Shown piece after piece: positions 8,627 through 17,528 of a DNA stretch of 64,000 bases. The notes under the pieces are model-generated. The model saw only the letters and a program-made list of their open reading frames with translations, was not told the origin of the DNA and searched no databases. Location: the NCBI RefSeq assembly GCF_001186155.3, contig NZ_CP016540.2, forward strand, positions 806,001-870,000. Reading direction: 5' to 3'. This DNA comes from Planococcus versutus (lineage in GTDB: Bacteria > Bacillota > Bacilli > Bacillales_A > Planococcaceae). A program made the translations under genes and the position numbers. Position 1 is the stretch's first letter, and the number at the start of each line of letters is the position of its first letter.

Positions 8627-9397
8627 TTAAATTCCTGCATCAAAATAAGAGGGATGTGGTTGAGCTGTATAAGTTTCCTGATACATTTCATCTGTGAAGT
8701 TTCCAGGCGGTCCATCAAAAATAAGCTTTCCGTCTTTTAAAGCAAGAATGCGACTTGCGTAGCGTTTTGCTAATTCGATATCATGGACATTAATAATAGT
8801 TAGTAAGTCTAATCGTTCATGCATTTCTGTCAGTAACGTGAAAATGTGATTAGAAGTGCCTGGGTCTAAACTTGCTACGGGCTCATCTCCAAGTAACACT
8901 TTAGGTTGCTGCGCAAGAGCGCGTGCAATTCCCACCCGTTGTTTTTGTCCACCACTTAATTGTTCTACTTTACGGTAAGTCATTTCGGATAAGCCAACAT
9001 CTGCAATCACTTTTTTAGCGAAGACGATTTCTTCTGTGGTAAACCACCCAATCAAGTTTTTGAAAGAAGAGCGGTAACCGAACATACCCGTCAGGACATT
9101 TTGCATCACACTCAGTCTAGGAACTAAGCTAAAGTGCTGAAAAATCATACCGGCTTCACGGCGCACTTTCCGTAATTTTTCTTCACTGTGAGCAGCTATA
9201 TCATTGCCATCAAAATAGATTTCTCCACTTGTTGGTTTTTGTAGTCCATTCAAACAACGGATAAACGTTGATTTTCCAGCGCCACTTTTACCGAGGACAC
9301 AAACAAAATCACCTTTTTCAAGAGAGAGGCTAATGTTAGTAAGTGCCTTCACTTTTGTGTCAGGATAATGCACAGATAAGTTTTTTACTTGAATCAT
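8627..9397 (-). CDS. phnC: Phosphonate-type ABC transporter ATP-binding protein
   Basis: 256-aa ATPase subunit. Walker A GKSGAGKST (36-44), signature LSGGQKQRVGIARAL, then VLLGDEPVASLDP with the Walker B Glu, and the switch His in INVHD. The sequence is of PhnC type throughout (phosphonate/phosphite importers). It lies 12 nt downstream of phnE in the operon phnD-phnE-phnC. No phosphonate-degrading genes are in the window, and selD is directly upstream of the operon, so the transported oxyanion is uncertain. Confidence 0.9.
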   Translation of the reverse strand: MIQVKNLSVHYPDTKVKALTNISLSLEKGDFVCVLGKSGAGKSTFIRCLNGLQKPTSGEIYFDGNDIAAHSEEKLRKVRREAGMIFQHFSLVPRLSVMQNVLTGMFGYRSSFKNLIGWFTTEEIVFAKKVIADVGLSEMTYRKVEQLSGGQKQRVGIARALAQQPKVLLGDEPVASLDPGTSNHIFTLLTEMHERLDLLTIINVHDIELAKRYASRILALKDGKLIFDGPPGNFTDEMYQETYTAQPHPSYFDAGI

Positions 9398-9409
9398 GTC
9401 GCCCCTCCT

Positions 9410-10174
9410 TTAAATAACGCGATTTCGAACGGTGCTGGCAAAAAAGTCAATAATGATGACCATTACCATAATGATTAAAACGTCAAGAGAAACTGACGCG
9501 TATTGAAAGGTTTTAAAGTCATTAAATAGCCGTTGCCCAATTCCGCCGCCTCCAATAAAACCTAAAATCAGAGAAGTTCGAATCGCAACTTCAAACCGAT
9601 AGAAAAATTGAGATAATACGTTTGGCCAAATTTGTGGGAGAATACTGAATAGATTAGCCAACCATTTTTTTGCTCCCACAGCGCGCATAGCTTCTTGCGG
9701 ACCCGGGTCAGCCGCTTCAATTAATTCGGATACCAATTTACCAAACACGCCAATATTATGGAACATGATCGCAATAACGGCTGGGAACGGTCCAAGGCCA
9801 AGTGTCGTTAGCAAAATAAGGCCAAACACAATTTCGGGTATCGAGCGGACAAAACTTAATGCTACACGGGTAAAGTGAAAGAAAAATTTAGATGGTGCCG
9901 TGTTGCGTGCAGCAATAAAGCTGATCGGCAATGCGACTAATAATCCGAAAACACTGCCGAGAAAAGCCATAGCCAATGTTTCAAGTGTATCTTCTACCAT
10001 GCCAGGAAGCTTCGAAAAATCCATCGGCCACCATTGTGCCAGAAAGTCAATCATGTTGCGGAAATCTTTAAATTTGGAAAGATCAAATTCAGTGATTCGC
10101 ATGCTGAAATAAACCAGCACAAGAACACTTATTACAGTAAGTAAATTCCGTTTTTTAAACCACAACCTAATCAA
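9410..10174 (-). CDS. phnE: Phosphonate-type ABC transporter permease
   Basis: 254-aa membrane subunit with about six helices. The BPD_transp_1 EAA loop is visible near EAMRAVGAKKWLANLFSILPQI, which docks on the ATPase. SFVRSIPEIVFGLIL is typical of PhnE. The gene starts with TTG two bases after the phnD stop, so it is translationally coupled. It would form the pore with PhnC and receive substrate from the lipoprotein PhnD. Confidence 0.88.
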   Translation of the reverse strand: MIRLWFKKRNLLTVISVLVLVYFSMRITEFDLSKFKDFRNMIDFLAQWWPMDFSKLPGMVEDTLETLAMAFLGSVFGLLVALPISFIAARNTAPSKFFFHFTRVALSFVRSIPEIVFGLILLTTLGLGPFPAVIAIMFHNIGVFGKLVSELIEAADPGPQEAMRAVGAKKWLANLFSILPQIWPNVLSQFFYRFEVAIRTSLILGFIGGGGIGQRLFNDFKTFQYASVSLDVLIIMVMVIIIDFFASTVRNRVI

Positions 10175-10176
10175 CT

Positions 10177-11076
10177 CTATTCTTTAATGATTCCTTGCTT
10201 TATTGCAGCTTGTTTAATGCTTTCATAATCTTCGTTGGTTGCTTCTGTAAAGCCAGTAGCGCCAAATGCATCAAGAATTTCAGGATCTTCGATTGCTAAA
10301 AAGGCTTCTTGTAGTTTTGTAACAGTTTCATCGTCCGTACTTTCGAGAACTGCCCAAGGGTATTGGAATAAAGGCTCGGATTCCCAAATGATTTTTAATT
10401 GCTCCGAATCGATTTTACCTGATTCAATCAACTGATTGTAAATCGCACTGTCAACAGCGCCTGCATCGACTTGTTTGTTTTGAACAGCTAATGCAGTGGC
10501 ATCATGTGAACCCGTAAAGCGAACATTTTTGAATTTGTTTTCTTGTTCGGATTCATAGACTTCGCGGTCTTGCAATTCAATCGAAGGAATCAAAGATCCT
10601 GAAGTTGAATTGGGATCACCAAACGCAAATTGAATTTCTCCAACAGATTGAAGTAATTCGTCTAATGAAGTTACGGGATTGTCTTTATGTGTGATGATGT
10701 AAGAATGATAGAAAGGCTCGCCATCTACTAATTGTGTAATAATGGCTTTAGCATTGCTGTTTGCTTCAGCAATCACATAGGTTAACGGTCCCAGGTAAGC
10801 CATATCTATTTGGTCATAATTCATGGATTCTACTACACCGTTGTAATCGGGATAAACTTCAATTTTAACATCGCGATCTAAACTATCACTTAAAATTTCT
10901 TGTAGTTTGTCCATCGCAGTTTGCATTTCTCCTTCAGTTTGCGCAGGAATGACACCAATCGTAAACGGTTCTTGCGTATCAGATGTTGCTGAGTTGTCTT
11001 TTTCTGTGTCATTGCTACAAGCGACTAAAAATAATAGTAAAGAAAAGATCGAAAGAAGTAATAGCCATTTTTTCAT
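10177..11076 (-). CDS. phnD: PhnD-type substrate-binding lipoprotein
   Basis: About 299-aa binding protein with signal peptide and lipobox LFLVACS (Cys near residue 20). The PhnD fold is indicated by TIGVIPAQTEGEMQTAMDKL, DMAYLGPLTYVIA and FGDPNSTSGSLIPSIEL, the last corresponding to the oxyanion-binding Ser/Thr loop. The ATG at 11076 is preferred to GTG 11085 because GAGGTG lies 6 nt before it. First gene of phnDEC. Family members bind phosphonates, phosphite or related oxyanions; the ligand here is not evident from sequence. Confidence 0.85.
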   Translation of the reverse strand: MKKWLLLLSIFSLLLFLVACSNDTEKDNSATSDTQEPFTIGVIPAQTEGEMQTAMDKLQEILSDSLDRDVKIEVYPDYNGVVESMNYDQIDMAYLGPLTYVIAEANSNAKAIITQLVDGEPFYHSYIITHKDNPVTSLDELLQSVGEIQFAFGDPNSTSGSLIPSIELQDREVYESEQENKFKNVRFTGSHDATALAVQNKQVDAGAVDSAIYNQLIESGKIDSEQLKIIWESEPLFQYPWAVLESTDDETVTKLQEAFLAIEDPEILDAFGATGFTEATNEDYESIKQAAIKQGIIKE

Positions 11077-11114
11077 TTTAAGCACCTCTATTTAAAATTT
11101 GAGTCGTTCTTAAC

Positions 11115-11144
11115 AGTAAAACAAGGACTCAAGCAGAGTCCTTG
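11115..11144 (-). terminator. Terminator downstream of selD
   Basis: On the minus strand CAAGGACTC, a 5-nt loop and GAGTCCTTG are followed by a TTTT run. It separates the selD transcript from phnDEC. Confidence 0.7.
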
Positions 11145-11166
11145 TAGAATGGTAACGTAAAAAATC

Positions 11167-12216
11167 TTAAATAACACGAATGCGACCAGCATTTTCACTA
11201 GTTACATTGCCGATAATCGCTGATTGAACACCATTTTCTTGAAGTTGACGTTGCAAGTCATTTGCTTCTGCTTCAGGCACTGATATTAATAAACCACCAG
11301 AAGTAACAGCGTCGCATAAAATCAGTTGATCAATTTCAGAAATATCGTCTGCGTAATCGATGTCATCTGCTAGCCACTTACGATTTTTTCGAGTACCGCC
11401 TGGAATAACATCTTGTTTTGCAAGTTCTTTTGCTCGTGCTAAGACAGGGACGTCGTGATTGATAACAGTCACGCCGACATTACCACCTTTAGCAATTTCC
11501 ATCGTGTGACCAAGCAAACCAAAGCCGGTAACGTCTGTGCAAGCATTTACATGGTAAGATGCCATGACTTCTGCTGCTGTTTTGTTTAAAGTAGCCATAA
11601 CGTTCATCACTTCGTCTAAATCTTCTTTGCCCAAAGTTCCTTGTTTGATGGCAGTAGTTAAAATGCCAACTCCAATTGGTTTGGTTAAAATCAAACGGTC
11701 GCCGGGTTTCGCACCCGCATTTGATCGGATTTTATCGGGATGAATTGTTCCAGTAACAGAAAGACCAAATTTAGGTTCTTGGTCGTCGATGGAATGCCCG
11801 CCCACTAAAACAGCACCAGATTCTTTTACTTTATCAGAAGCACCTGCCAAAATATCCGCTAAAATGCTCTTGTCTAACGTATTGATAGGGAAAGCCACAA
11901 TGTTCATAACCGTTAGCGGTTTGCCGCCCATTGCGTAAACATCACTCAATGCGTTCGCAGCACCGATTTGGCCAAACATATAAGCATCGTCCACAATTGG
12001 TGTAAAGAAATCTAAAGTTTGTACCAACGCAGTGTCGTCGTTAATCTTGTAAACACCCGCATCGTCAGCTGTTTCTAAGCCAACTAGCAAGTTTGGATCT
12101 TCTACATTTTTCGGTAAGTGACGCAGAACCTGCGCCAGGTCCTCAGGACCAATTTTGCAGCCTCAACCGCCTTTTGTAGATAAAGATGTAAGTCTTACAG
12201 TTTCTTTTTCAACCAT
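11167..12216 (-). CDS. selD: Selenophosphate synthetase, itself a selenoprotein (in-frame UGA at codon 18)
   Basis: Makes selenophosphate from selenide and ATP, the Se donor for Sec-tRNA synthesis. ATG 12216 follows AGGAGA. The first 17 codons lead to GG-UGA-GCKIG; the TGA (12163-12165) occupies the catalytic Cys/Sec position of SelD, followed by the family Cys and Lys. The rest matches SelD: GLETADDAGVYKI, the VGGHSIDDQEP loop and ACTDVTGFGLLGH. Read through, the protein is 349 aa, normal for SelD; started after the UGA it loses its active site. A SECIS-like hairpin follows the UGA. It sits 51 nt downstream of a glycosyltransferase gene, probably one operon. Confidence 0.93.
12130..12165 (-). 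promoter_or_regulatory. SECIS-like hairpin directly after the selD UGA codon
   Basis: Immediately 3' of the UGA (12163-12165, minus strand), CTGC pairs with GCAG (outer stem) and GGTCC pairs with GGACC around a 3-nt apex. This places an apical stem-loop within the distance used by bacterial SECIS elements for SelB binding. The fold was done by eye. Confidence 0.7.
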
Positions 12217-12267
12217 ATTAATCTCTCCTTTTTTATCTTTAAACACCTTGTCCATCGTAACTCCGAT

Positions 12268-13260
12268 TTATTTTAAGATAGCTTGATAAACCTTCAGAAA
12301 AGTTTCAGCTTCGCGTTCGCTTGAATGATATTGGCTTACATAGGATTCAGCTGCGCGGCCTATACTTTCCCTTATTTTGTTATTATTCATGAGCTTTTCA
12401 GCATAATCAAGGAATTCGATTTGATTTTTGTATAATAACCCTGTTACTTTATTGGAAATTAGATTGTTTCCTGGGATGTCTGATGCTAGGACCGGTAAAG
12501 CGTAGCTCATGGCTTCTAAAATGCTAGCAGGCTGTCCTTCTGATAAAGACGTATTTAAGACAACGTCGACCTCTCGGTAAATAGAGCCCATAACTTCATG
12601 TGGCACTTGGCCAAGGTATTGAATCCATTCTTTGTGCTGATCGACGAGGTCCATCACAATTTGGTTCTCAGATTCTTCAAGAATAGGTCCCAAAAGCCAC
12701 AAACGAAGTTGTGGATAGTGTTTGTGTAATTTTTCAAGCATCGTAATGGCAGCAGGGATGTTTTTCACTTTCCGAATGCCTGCGGGCAAGAAAAACAAAA
12801 AACTACCGGGTTCTTTAGTGAAAGAAGAACTTGCTGTGAAGGAAGAGAGTGTTCCTTGAGGCAAAACAAAAACTTTGTTCGTTAACCATGGAATTTCCTT
12901 CAACAATAGTTCTTCTGCTTTTTTATTAAATACATGAATGGCATCAGCTTCGTGCAAGCAAGCTAATACATCCAATCGTTTATCTGGATCAAACAAATCC
13001 AGATTCAAGTCGGTACCTGTCATAGTGATGATGTAATGTGCGGGTTTTGTATCTAGTTGCTGCAGAAAGTGATAGAAATTATAAGCGTGAAATCCATGAA
13101 CAATGTCAGCAGTTGGAAGAGAGCGAACGCTAGCGTCAGTTGTTGTTGAAATAATTTCCGTTTCGACATCTAATTTTTCAAGGTTGTCTGATATGCGTTG
13201 AACTGTGATCGTATTTCCACGAAGTTGTGGATAATGTGGTGAAGCTAAAATAATTTTCAT
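12268..13260 (-). CDS. GT4-type glycosyltransferase, SenB-like (possible selenosugar synthase)
   Basis: 330-aa GT-B glycosyltransferase. The N-terminal half has KIILASPHYPQLRGNTITVQR and IITMTGTDLNLDL, patterns I associate with the SenB/TIGR04348 group (GN.xTAxR and LTGTDL). The C-terminal half has the donor-binding NTSLSEGQPASILEAMSYALPVLASD. SenB couples selenophosphate to a UDP-sugar in selenoneine synthesis, and this gene is directly upstream of selD with a 51-nt gap. The ATG at 13260 is chosen because AAAGGA lies 8 nt before it; the longer ORF to 13344 has no such site. An ordinary GT4 enzyme is the alternative. No senA homologue is in the window. Confidence 0.65.
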   Translation of the reverse strand: MKIILASPHYPQLRGNTITVQRISDNLEKLDVETEIISTTTDASVRSLPTADIVHGFHAYNFYHFLQQLDTKPAHYIITMTGTDLNLDLFDPDKRLDVLACLHEADAIHVFNKKAEELLLKEIPWLTNKVFVLPQGTLSSFTASSSFTKEPGSFLFFLPAGIRKVKNIPAAITMLEKLHKHYPQLRLWLLGPILEESENQIVMDLVDQHKEWIQYLGQVPHEVMGSIYREVDVVLNTSLSEGQPASILEAMSYALPVLASDIPGNNLISNKVTGLLYKNQIEFLDYAEKLMNNNKIRESIGRAAESYVSQYHSSEREAETFLKVYQAILK

Positions 13261-13366
13261 GTTCATCATCCTTTGGTCTGACAATTTGAAGTTTGCAACA
13301 CTTCTAATATCTTGAATTATCCTAAAATCGACTACGCTTGTCACTTAACTTGAATTCATGCGGTGT

Positions 13367-13396
13367 AAAAAAAGATTGCCTTCATGGCAATCTTTT
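13367..13396 (-). terminator. Terminator after the tandem repeats (minus strand)
   Basis: AAAAGATTGCC, 5-nt loop, GGCAATCTTTT and a long T-run on the minus strand. It is the first strong terminator downstream of tRNA-Sec, so the primary tRNA transcript may run through the repeats to here. It also isolates the glycosyltransferase-selD operon from upstream transcription. Confidence 0.75.
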
Positions 13397-13430
13397 AAGA
13401 CAAAGCGTTTAGTTTGTATTTGAACAGACG

Positions 13431-13930
13431 CTTCCGCTTTTGTTATTGCCTAGCTCCAGCGACTAGCTCCTCGGGTCTTAAGCCAACCCGACTGTGTGGC
13501 AAAGGACGCCACATTGTCAGTTTGTCTTAAGCCTGTCGGAGCTGAGCAGGCGCTTCCGCTTTTGTTATTGTCTAGCTCCAGCGCCTAGCTCCTCGGGTCT
13601 TAAGTCAACCCGACTGCGTGGCAAAGGACGCCACATTGTCAGTCTGTCTTAAGCCTGTCGGAGCTGAGCAGGCGCTTCCGCTTTTCTTATTGTCTAGCTC
13701 CAGCGCCTAGCTCCTCGGGTCTTAAGTCAACCCGACTGCGTGGCAAAGGACGCCACATTGTCAGTCTGTCTTAAGCCTGTCGGAGCTGAGCAGGCGCTTC
13801 CGCTTTTCTTATTGTCTAGCTCCAGCGCCTAGCTCCTCGGGTCTTAAGTCAACCCGACTGCGTGGCAAAGGACGCCACATTGTCAGTCTGTCTTAAGCCT
13901 GTCGGAGCTGATCAGGCGCTTCCGCTTTTC
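13431..13930. repeat. Four 122-bp tandem repeats plus partial fifth copy
   Basis: The motif CTTCCGCTTTT recurs at 13431, 13553, 13675, 13797 and 13919, an exact period of 122 bp. Units 2-4 are nearly identical; unit 1 differs at several positions. Each unit is itself a large imperfect palindrome: GCGCCT/AGGCGC, AGCTCC/GGAGCT and an inner GTGGC/GCCAC hairpin. No ORF with a ribosome site is present. Similar GC-rich palindromic units occur dispersed in Planococcaceae and Bacillaceae genomes (recollection, not checked). The array ends 9 bases before the CCA of tRNA-Sec. Confidence 0.9.
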
Positions 13931-13938
13931 TATGTATT

Positions 13939-14035
13939 TGGCGGGATTGTGTGGGAATCGAACCCACCGAGCCTGACACGCAGGCCCCTCAGGGTTTTGA
14001 AGACCCAGGAAGACACCAGTCACCCATCCAACCCC
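13939..14035 (-). tRNA. selC: Selenocysteine tRNA, anticodon UCA
   Basis: 97 nt including encoded CCA. Acceptor GGGGUUG pairs with CAAUCCC, discriminator G. The anticodon loop CUUCAAA carries UCA (13998-14000). There is a long variable arm with GCCUG/CAGGC stem and a T-arm GUGGG-UUCGAUU-CCCAC. The long extra arm, the UCA anticodon and the neighbouring selB and selA identify it. It is transcribed opposite to selB, toward the tandem repeats. Confidence 0.93.
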
Positions 14036-14058
14036 ATATTTATTAGTGAGCCTGTATC

Positions 14059-14087
14059 AGTTTATACTGAAAAAAACTTCTGTGCAA
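14059..14087 (-). promoter_or_regulatory. Possible promoter of tRNA-Sec
   Basis: On the minus strand TTGCAC and TAAACT are 17 nt apart, 24 nt before the tRNA 5' end. TATAAA, overlapping at 15-nt spacing, is an alternative -10. Confidence 0.4.
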
Positions 14088-14193
14088 GAAAATCGCATAC
14101 AGATAGTCGGAAATGATGGCGTTCAGGCTTGAAACAAGCTTTGAAGGAGATTAGAGTTAAGGGAAAGCAATTAGAGAAGGCGTGTGAGGATAA

Positions 14194-16098
14194 ATGGAAA
14201 AACGTTATTTTACAATCGGCATGGCGGGTCATATTGATCATGGCAAAACTAGTTTGACAAAAGCGCTGACAAATGTAGAGACAGACCGTTTAAAAGAAGA
14301 AAAAGAAAGAGGCATTTCCATTGAACTGGGCTATGCGCCATTAATATTAAAAGAAGAGGTTTTTGTATCTATTGTCGATGTGCCAGGACATGAACGGTTT
14401 GTTCGCCAAATGATTGCAGGCGTTGCTGGAATTGATTTGGTCGTGTTAGTTGTAGCGGCAGATGAAGGCATTATGCCTCAAACGGAAGAACATGTAGAAA
14501 TTTTGCAGCTTCTCGGAATTGAACGATGTATTGTAGCGATTTCAAAAATAGATCGTGTAGACGATGTAATGCTGGAATTAGTCATTGACGATATTAAAGA
14601 ACGTTTGACAGAAACAGTTTTTCAATACGCGCCGTTTGTCTTACTAGACAGTCTTTCTGGTACAGGAATTGAAGAATTAAAGCAAACAATTTCGAGTGAA
14701 TTAGCATCAACTCAGTTCCGTGATGCTTTTGGCTCGTTTCGATTACCAATTGATCAAGTTTTTTCGGTTCAAGGACAAGGCACGGTGGTGAGAGGAACGG
14801 TCTATGAAGGAATCGTACAAAAAGCAGAGCAATTAATCGTATTGCCTAAAGGCATTTCTGTTAAGGCGCGTCAAATTCAAGTACATCATGAAGAACAGCA
14901 AACTGCACGTGCAGGGCAACGAGCAGCTATTAATCTCAGTGGGGTCGAACGAAGCGATATAAAGCGTGGAGATGTACTAGTAGATTCCAAACACTTTCTA
15001 GTGACGGATACGATTGACGTTGCGTTACAAACAATTGGGCGATCCTTTGCAGCACTCAAACAACGAACAACGATCAAACTTCACATTGGCACTTCTGAAG
15101 TGATGGGAAAAATCATCTTTTTTGACCGGAACGAATTAACACAAACGACTGACGAAGTCGTTTGCCAAATTCGATTGGATGAAAAAATTGTTGTACGTCG
15201 TGGCGATCGGTTTATTTTAAGACGTCCGAGTCCAGTAGAAACTATCGGCGGAGGTTGGGTAATTCAACCAAATGGTGGAAAATATCGATTTGGTCAAGAA
15301 ACAATGGAGATGCTTCGTTATCTTCAGCAAGGAACGCCGGAAGATTTGATAATAGATGCCTTATCAAAATTCGTGTTGCTCGATAATAAGAAATTGATGC
15401 AATATACGTCATTAGATGAAACCGTATTAAACGAAACGCTAGCAGAAGGGATGAAAACTGGAGTTTTTCAAACGATTCCTCGCCAAGGAGTTAGTTTGAC
15501 CAAAACTTTAGCTAAAATAAAAACTGTGATTTTGACAAGATTACAGGAGTTTCATGAAGAATTTTCAATGCGCATCGGTATCGATAAAGCGGAACTTATT
15601 CAATCGATAAGCAGCACTTACCCAAAGCCGTTACTTGAATTTAGTTTAAAGTTGCTAGTCGACCAAAATGAGATTAAACCGGTTACTCAGTTTGTCTCTC
15701 TCGCTTTGTTTGACCCGCATCTACCTAAAAAATGGCGCAACCGAATGGAACAAATAATTGATCAACTAGAAAAAGACGCGTTTCAAGTAGAGAAATGGCA
15801 AGATTATTTTATCAACACTCCTTTGCCAAAGTTGGAAATTGCAGAACTCACAGCTTACTTGCTTGAAAGCAAAAGAGCTTATCAGTTGCGGGAAGATACG
15901 CTGATTCACCAAGTAACTTTTGAAAAAGCTATGCACCAATTACGTGATGAAACGGACGCGTTTTTTGATTTGAAAAAAGCAAAAGATGTTCTTAATTTGT
16001 CTAGAAAACACATGATTCCTTTTTTAGAGTTACTTGATCAATTGGGTTATACCAAACGCCAAGAAAATCAGCGTTATTGGATGGAGGACAAGACATGA
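14194..16098 (+). CDS. selB: Selenocysteine-specific elongation factor SelB
   Basis: 634-aa GTPase that brings Sec-tRNA to UGA codons by binding the SECIS hairpin. G1 GHIDHGKTS (about 12-20), switch [13 protein letters not shown]3 DVPGHERF and G4 SKID are intact. Beta-barrel domains follow ([15 protein letters not shown]). The C-terminal ~200 residues resemble the SelB winged-helix repeats that bind SECIS RNA. The UGA stop overlaps the selA ATG (ATGA), so the two are coupled. Divergent from tRNA-Sec. Confidence 0.93.
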   Translation: MEKRYFTIGMAGHIDHGKTSLTKALTNVETDRLKEEKERGISIELGYAPLILKEEVFVSIVDVPGHERFVRQMIAGVAGIDLVVLVVAADEGIMPQTEEHVEILQLLGIERCIVAISKIDRVDDVMLELVIDDIKERLTETVFQYAPFVLLDSLSGTGIEELKQTISSELASTQFRDAFGSFRLPIDQVFSVQGQGTVVRGTVYEGIVQKAEQLIVLPKGISVKARQIQVHHEEQQTARAGQRAAINLSGVERSDIKRGDVLVDSKHFLVTDTIDVALQTIGRSFAALKQRTTIKLHIGTSEVMGKIIFFDRNELTQTTDEVVCQIRLDEKIVVRRGDRFILRRPSPVETIGGGWVIQPNGGKYRFGQETMEMLRYLQQGTPEDLIIDALSKFVLLDNKKLMQYTSLDETVLNETLAEGMKTGVFQTIPRQGVSLTKTLAKIKTVILTRLQEFHEEFSMRIGIDKAELIQSISSTYPKPLLEFSLKLLVDQNEIKPVTQFVSLALFDPHLPKKWRNRMEQIIDQLEKDAFQVEKWQDYFINTPLPKLEIAELTAYLLESKRAYQLREDTLIHQVTFEKAMHQLRDETDAFFDLKKAKDVLNLSRKHMIPFLELLDQLGYTKRQENQRYWMEDKT

Positions 16099-17498
16099 AA
16101 CGATACTTGAGACAGCTTCCTGCAGTCCATGAATTACAAAAAGATCTACGGTTTGAACAGCTGAAAACAGTAAATAATGTGACAACGGCACGACTAACTA
16201 TGTTTTTAAAGCGAGAAGTCGAAAGCTTACGAGCTGAATTACTTATAGGACAGCAAGAATTAGAAGGAGTGGCGCTTGATTTTTCGACACGACTTTTTAA
16301 GTCTACAGAAGCGCACCTTAAACAATGGCAAAAAAATCGATTAGCACGTGTCATTAATGGAACAGGAACGGTCTTGCATACCAATTTAGGACGATCTCGT
16401 TTAAGTAAAGCTGCAGTTGCACACGTAGCAGAGGCAGCAGCAAGCTATTCGAATCTTGAATATCGGTTATCAGAAGGACAGCGCGGTTCACGGCATGACA
16501 TCATGGAAGAGTTACTAATAGAAGCAACTGGAGCAGAAGCTGCGATGGTCGTAAATAATAATGCAGCGGCCGTGTTTTTAATTTTAAGTGCGTTAGCTAA
16601 AGAACGAGAAGTGATTGTGTCTAGAGGGCAACTGGTGGAAATTGGTGGATCTTTTCGGGTGTCTTCAATTATGGAAGAAAGTGGTGCACATCTTGTAGAA
16701 GTTGGAACGACCAATAAGACACATTTAGCAGATTACGAAAAAGCAATCCGCGAAGAAACCGCCATAATTATGAAAGTGCACACCAGCAATTTTAAAGTAA
16801 TTGGCTTTACGGAAACAGTCGCAACACCTCAGTTAGTTGAATTGACAAATCAGAATCAGCCTCTTATTTTTTATGAAGATTTGGGAAGTGGAGCTCTTTA
16901 CGACTATAAAAAACATGGCATCGGAGATGAACCACTTGTCCAACAAGTGATTGAAAGTGGTGTAGATCTTGTGTCGTTTAGTGGAGACAAATTGCTGGGT
17001 GGCCCACAAGCTGGATTGATTGCCGGCAAAAAAAAATGGATTGACTACTTGAAAAAACATCAATTAGCACGAGTGCTGAGAGTCGACAAAATGACCTTGG
17101 CAGCGCTAGAAGAAACGTTGAAGAGCTATTTGGCAGGACCTGATAATATAAATGAACTGCCAACTGTACGTGATATTATCCGCAAGGCTGAAGATATCAG
17201 CCTTCAAGCACAAGCATTTATCAGTGAGTTGCAGTCAAGTTCTACAAAGTACATCAGTGAACTTCAAGAAAGCACGTCTCAAATCGGAGGTGGTACGATG
17301 CCTGGAGTAGAAATTCCTACTTATATTGCGGCTGTTAGACATTCCGATTTGAGTGCAGAGCAATTATCGCACCGCCTGAGACAAGCAACACCAGCCATTG
17401 TGACTCGAATTCAAGAACAGCAAGTATGCGTTGATTTCAGGACAATTGACTCGTCTGAAATGGTCGACTTGCTGGCTGGGTTTGTTGACTGTGAATAA
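16095..17498 (+). CDS. selA: L-seryl-tRNA(Sec) selenium transferase
   Basis: 467-aa PLP enzyme converting Ser-tRNA(Sec) to Sec-tRNA(Sec) with selenophosphate. Recognisable stretches: RVINGTGTVLHTNLGRS, MVVNNNAAAVFL, VEVGTTNKTH and SFSGDKLLGGPQAG, whose Lys is the PLP-binding residue. The ATG at 16095 overlaps the selB stop and has GGAGG 7 nt upstream; a TTG six codons earlier is in frame but has no such site. SelA plus SelD, SelB and tRNA-Sec completes the bacterial Sec pathway. Confidence 0.93.
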   Translation: MKRYLRQLPAVHELQKDLRFEQLKTVNNVTTARLTMFLKREVESLRAELLIGQQELEGVALDFSTRLFKSTEAHLKQWQKNRLARVINGTGTVLHTNLGRSRLSKAAVAHVAEAAASYSNLEYRLSEGQRGSRHDIMEELLIEATGAEAAMVVNNNAAAVFLILSALAKEREVIVSRGQLVEIGGSFRVSSIMEESGAHLVEVGTTNKTHLADYEKAIREETAIIMKVHTSNFKVIGFTETVATPQLVELTNQNQPLIFYEDLGSGALYDYKKHGIGDEPLVQQVIESGVDLVSFSGDKLLGGPQAGLIAGKKKWIDYLKKHQLARVLRVDKMTLAALEETLKSYLAGPDNINELPTVRDIIRKAEDISLQAQAFISELQSSSTKYISELQESTSQIGGGTMPGVEIPTYIAAVRHSDLSAEQLSHRLRQATPAIVTRIQEQQVCVDFRTIDSSEMVDLLAGFVDCE

Positions 17499-17528
17499 TG
17501 CACTGCGTTAGCGACAACTCAGTAGGTA

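Noticed and set aside
13431..13930. Possible CRISPR array
   Set aside because: The whole 122-bp unit repeats; there are no short repeats separated by unique spacers and no cas genes.
13862..14116. 84-aa ORF on the plus strand
   Set aside because: It runs through the last repeat and the antisense of tRNA-Sec and has no ribosome site.
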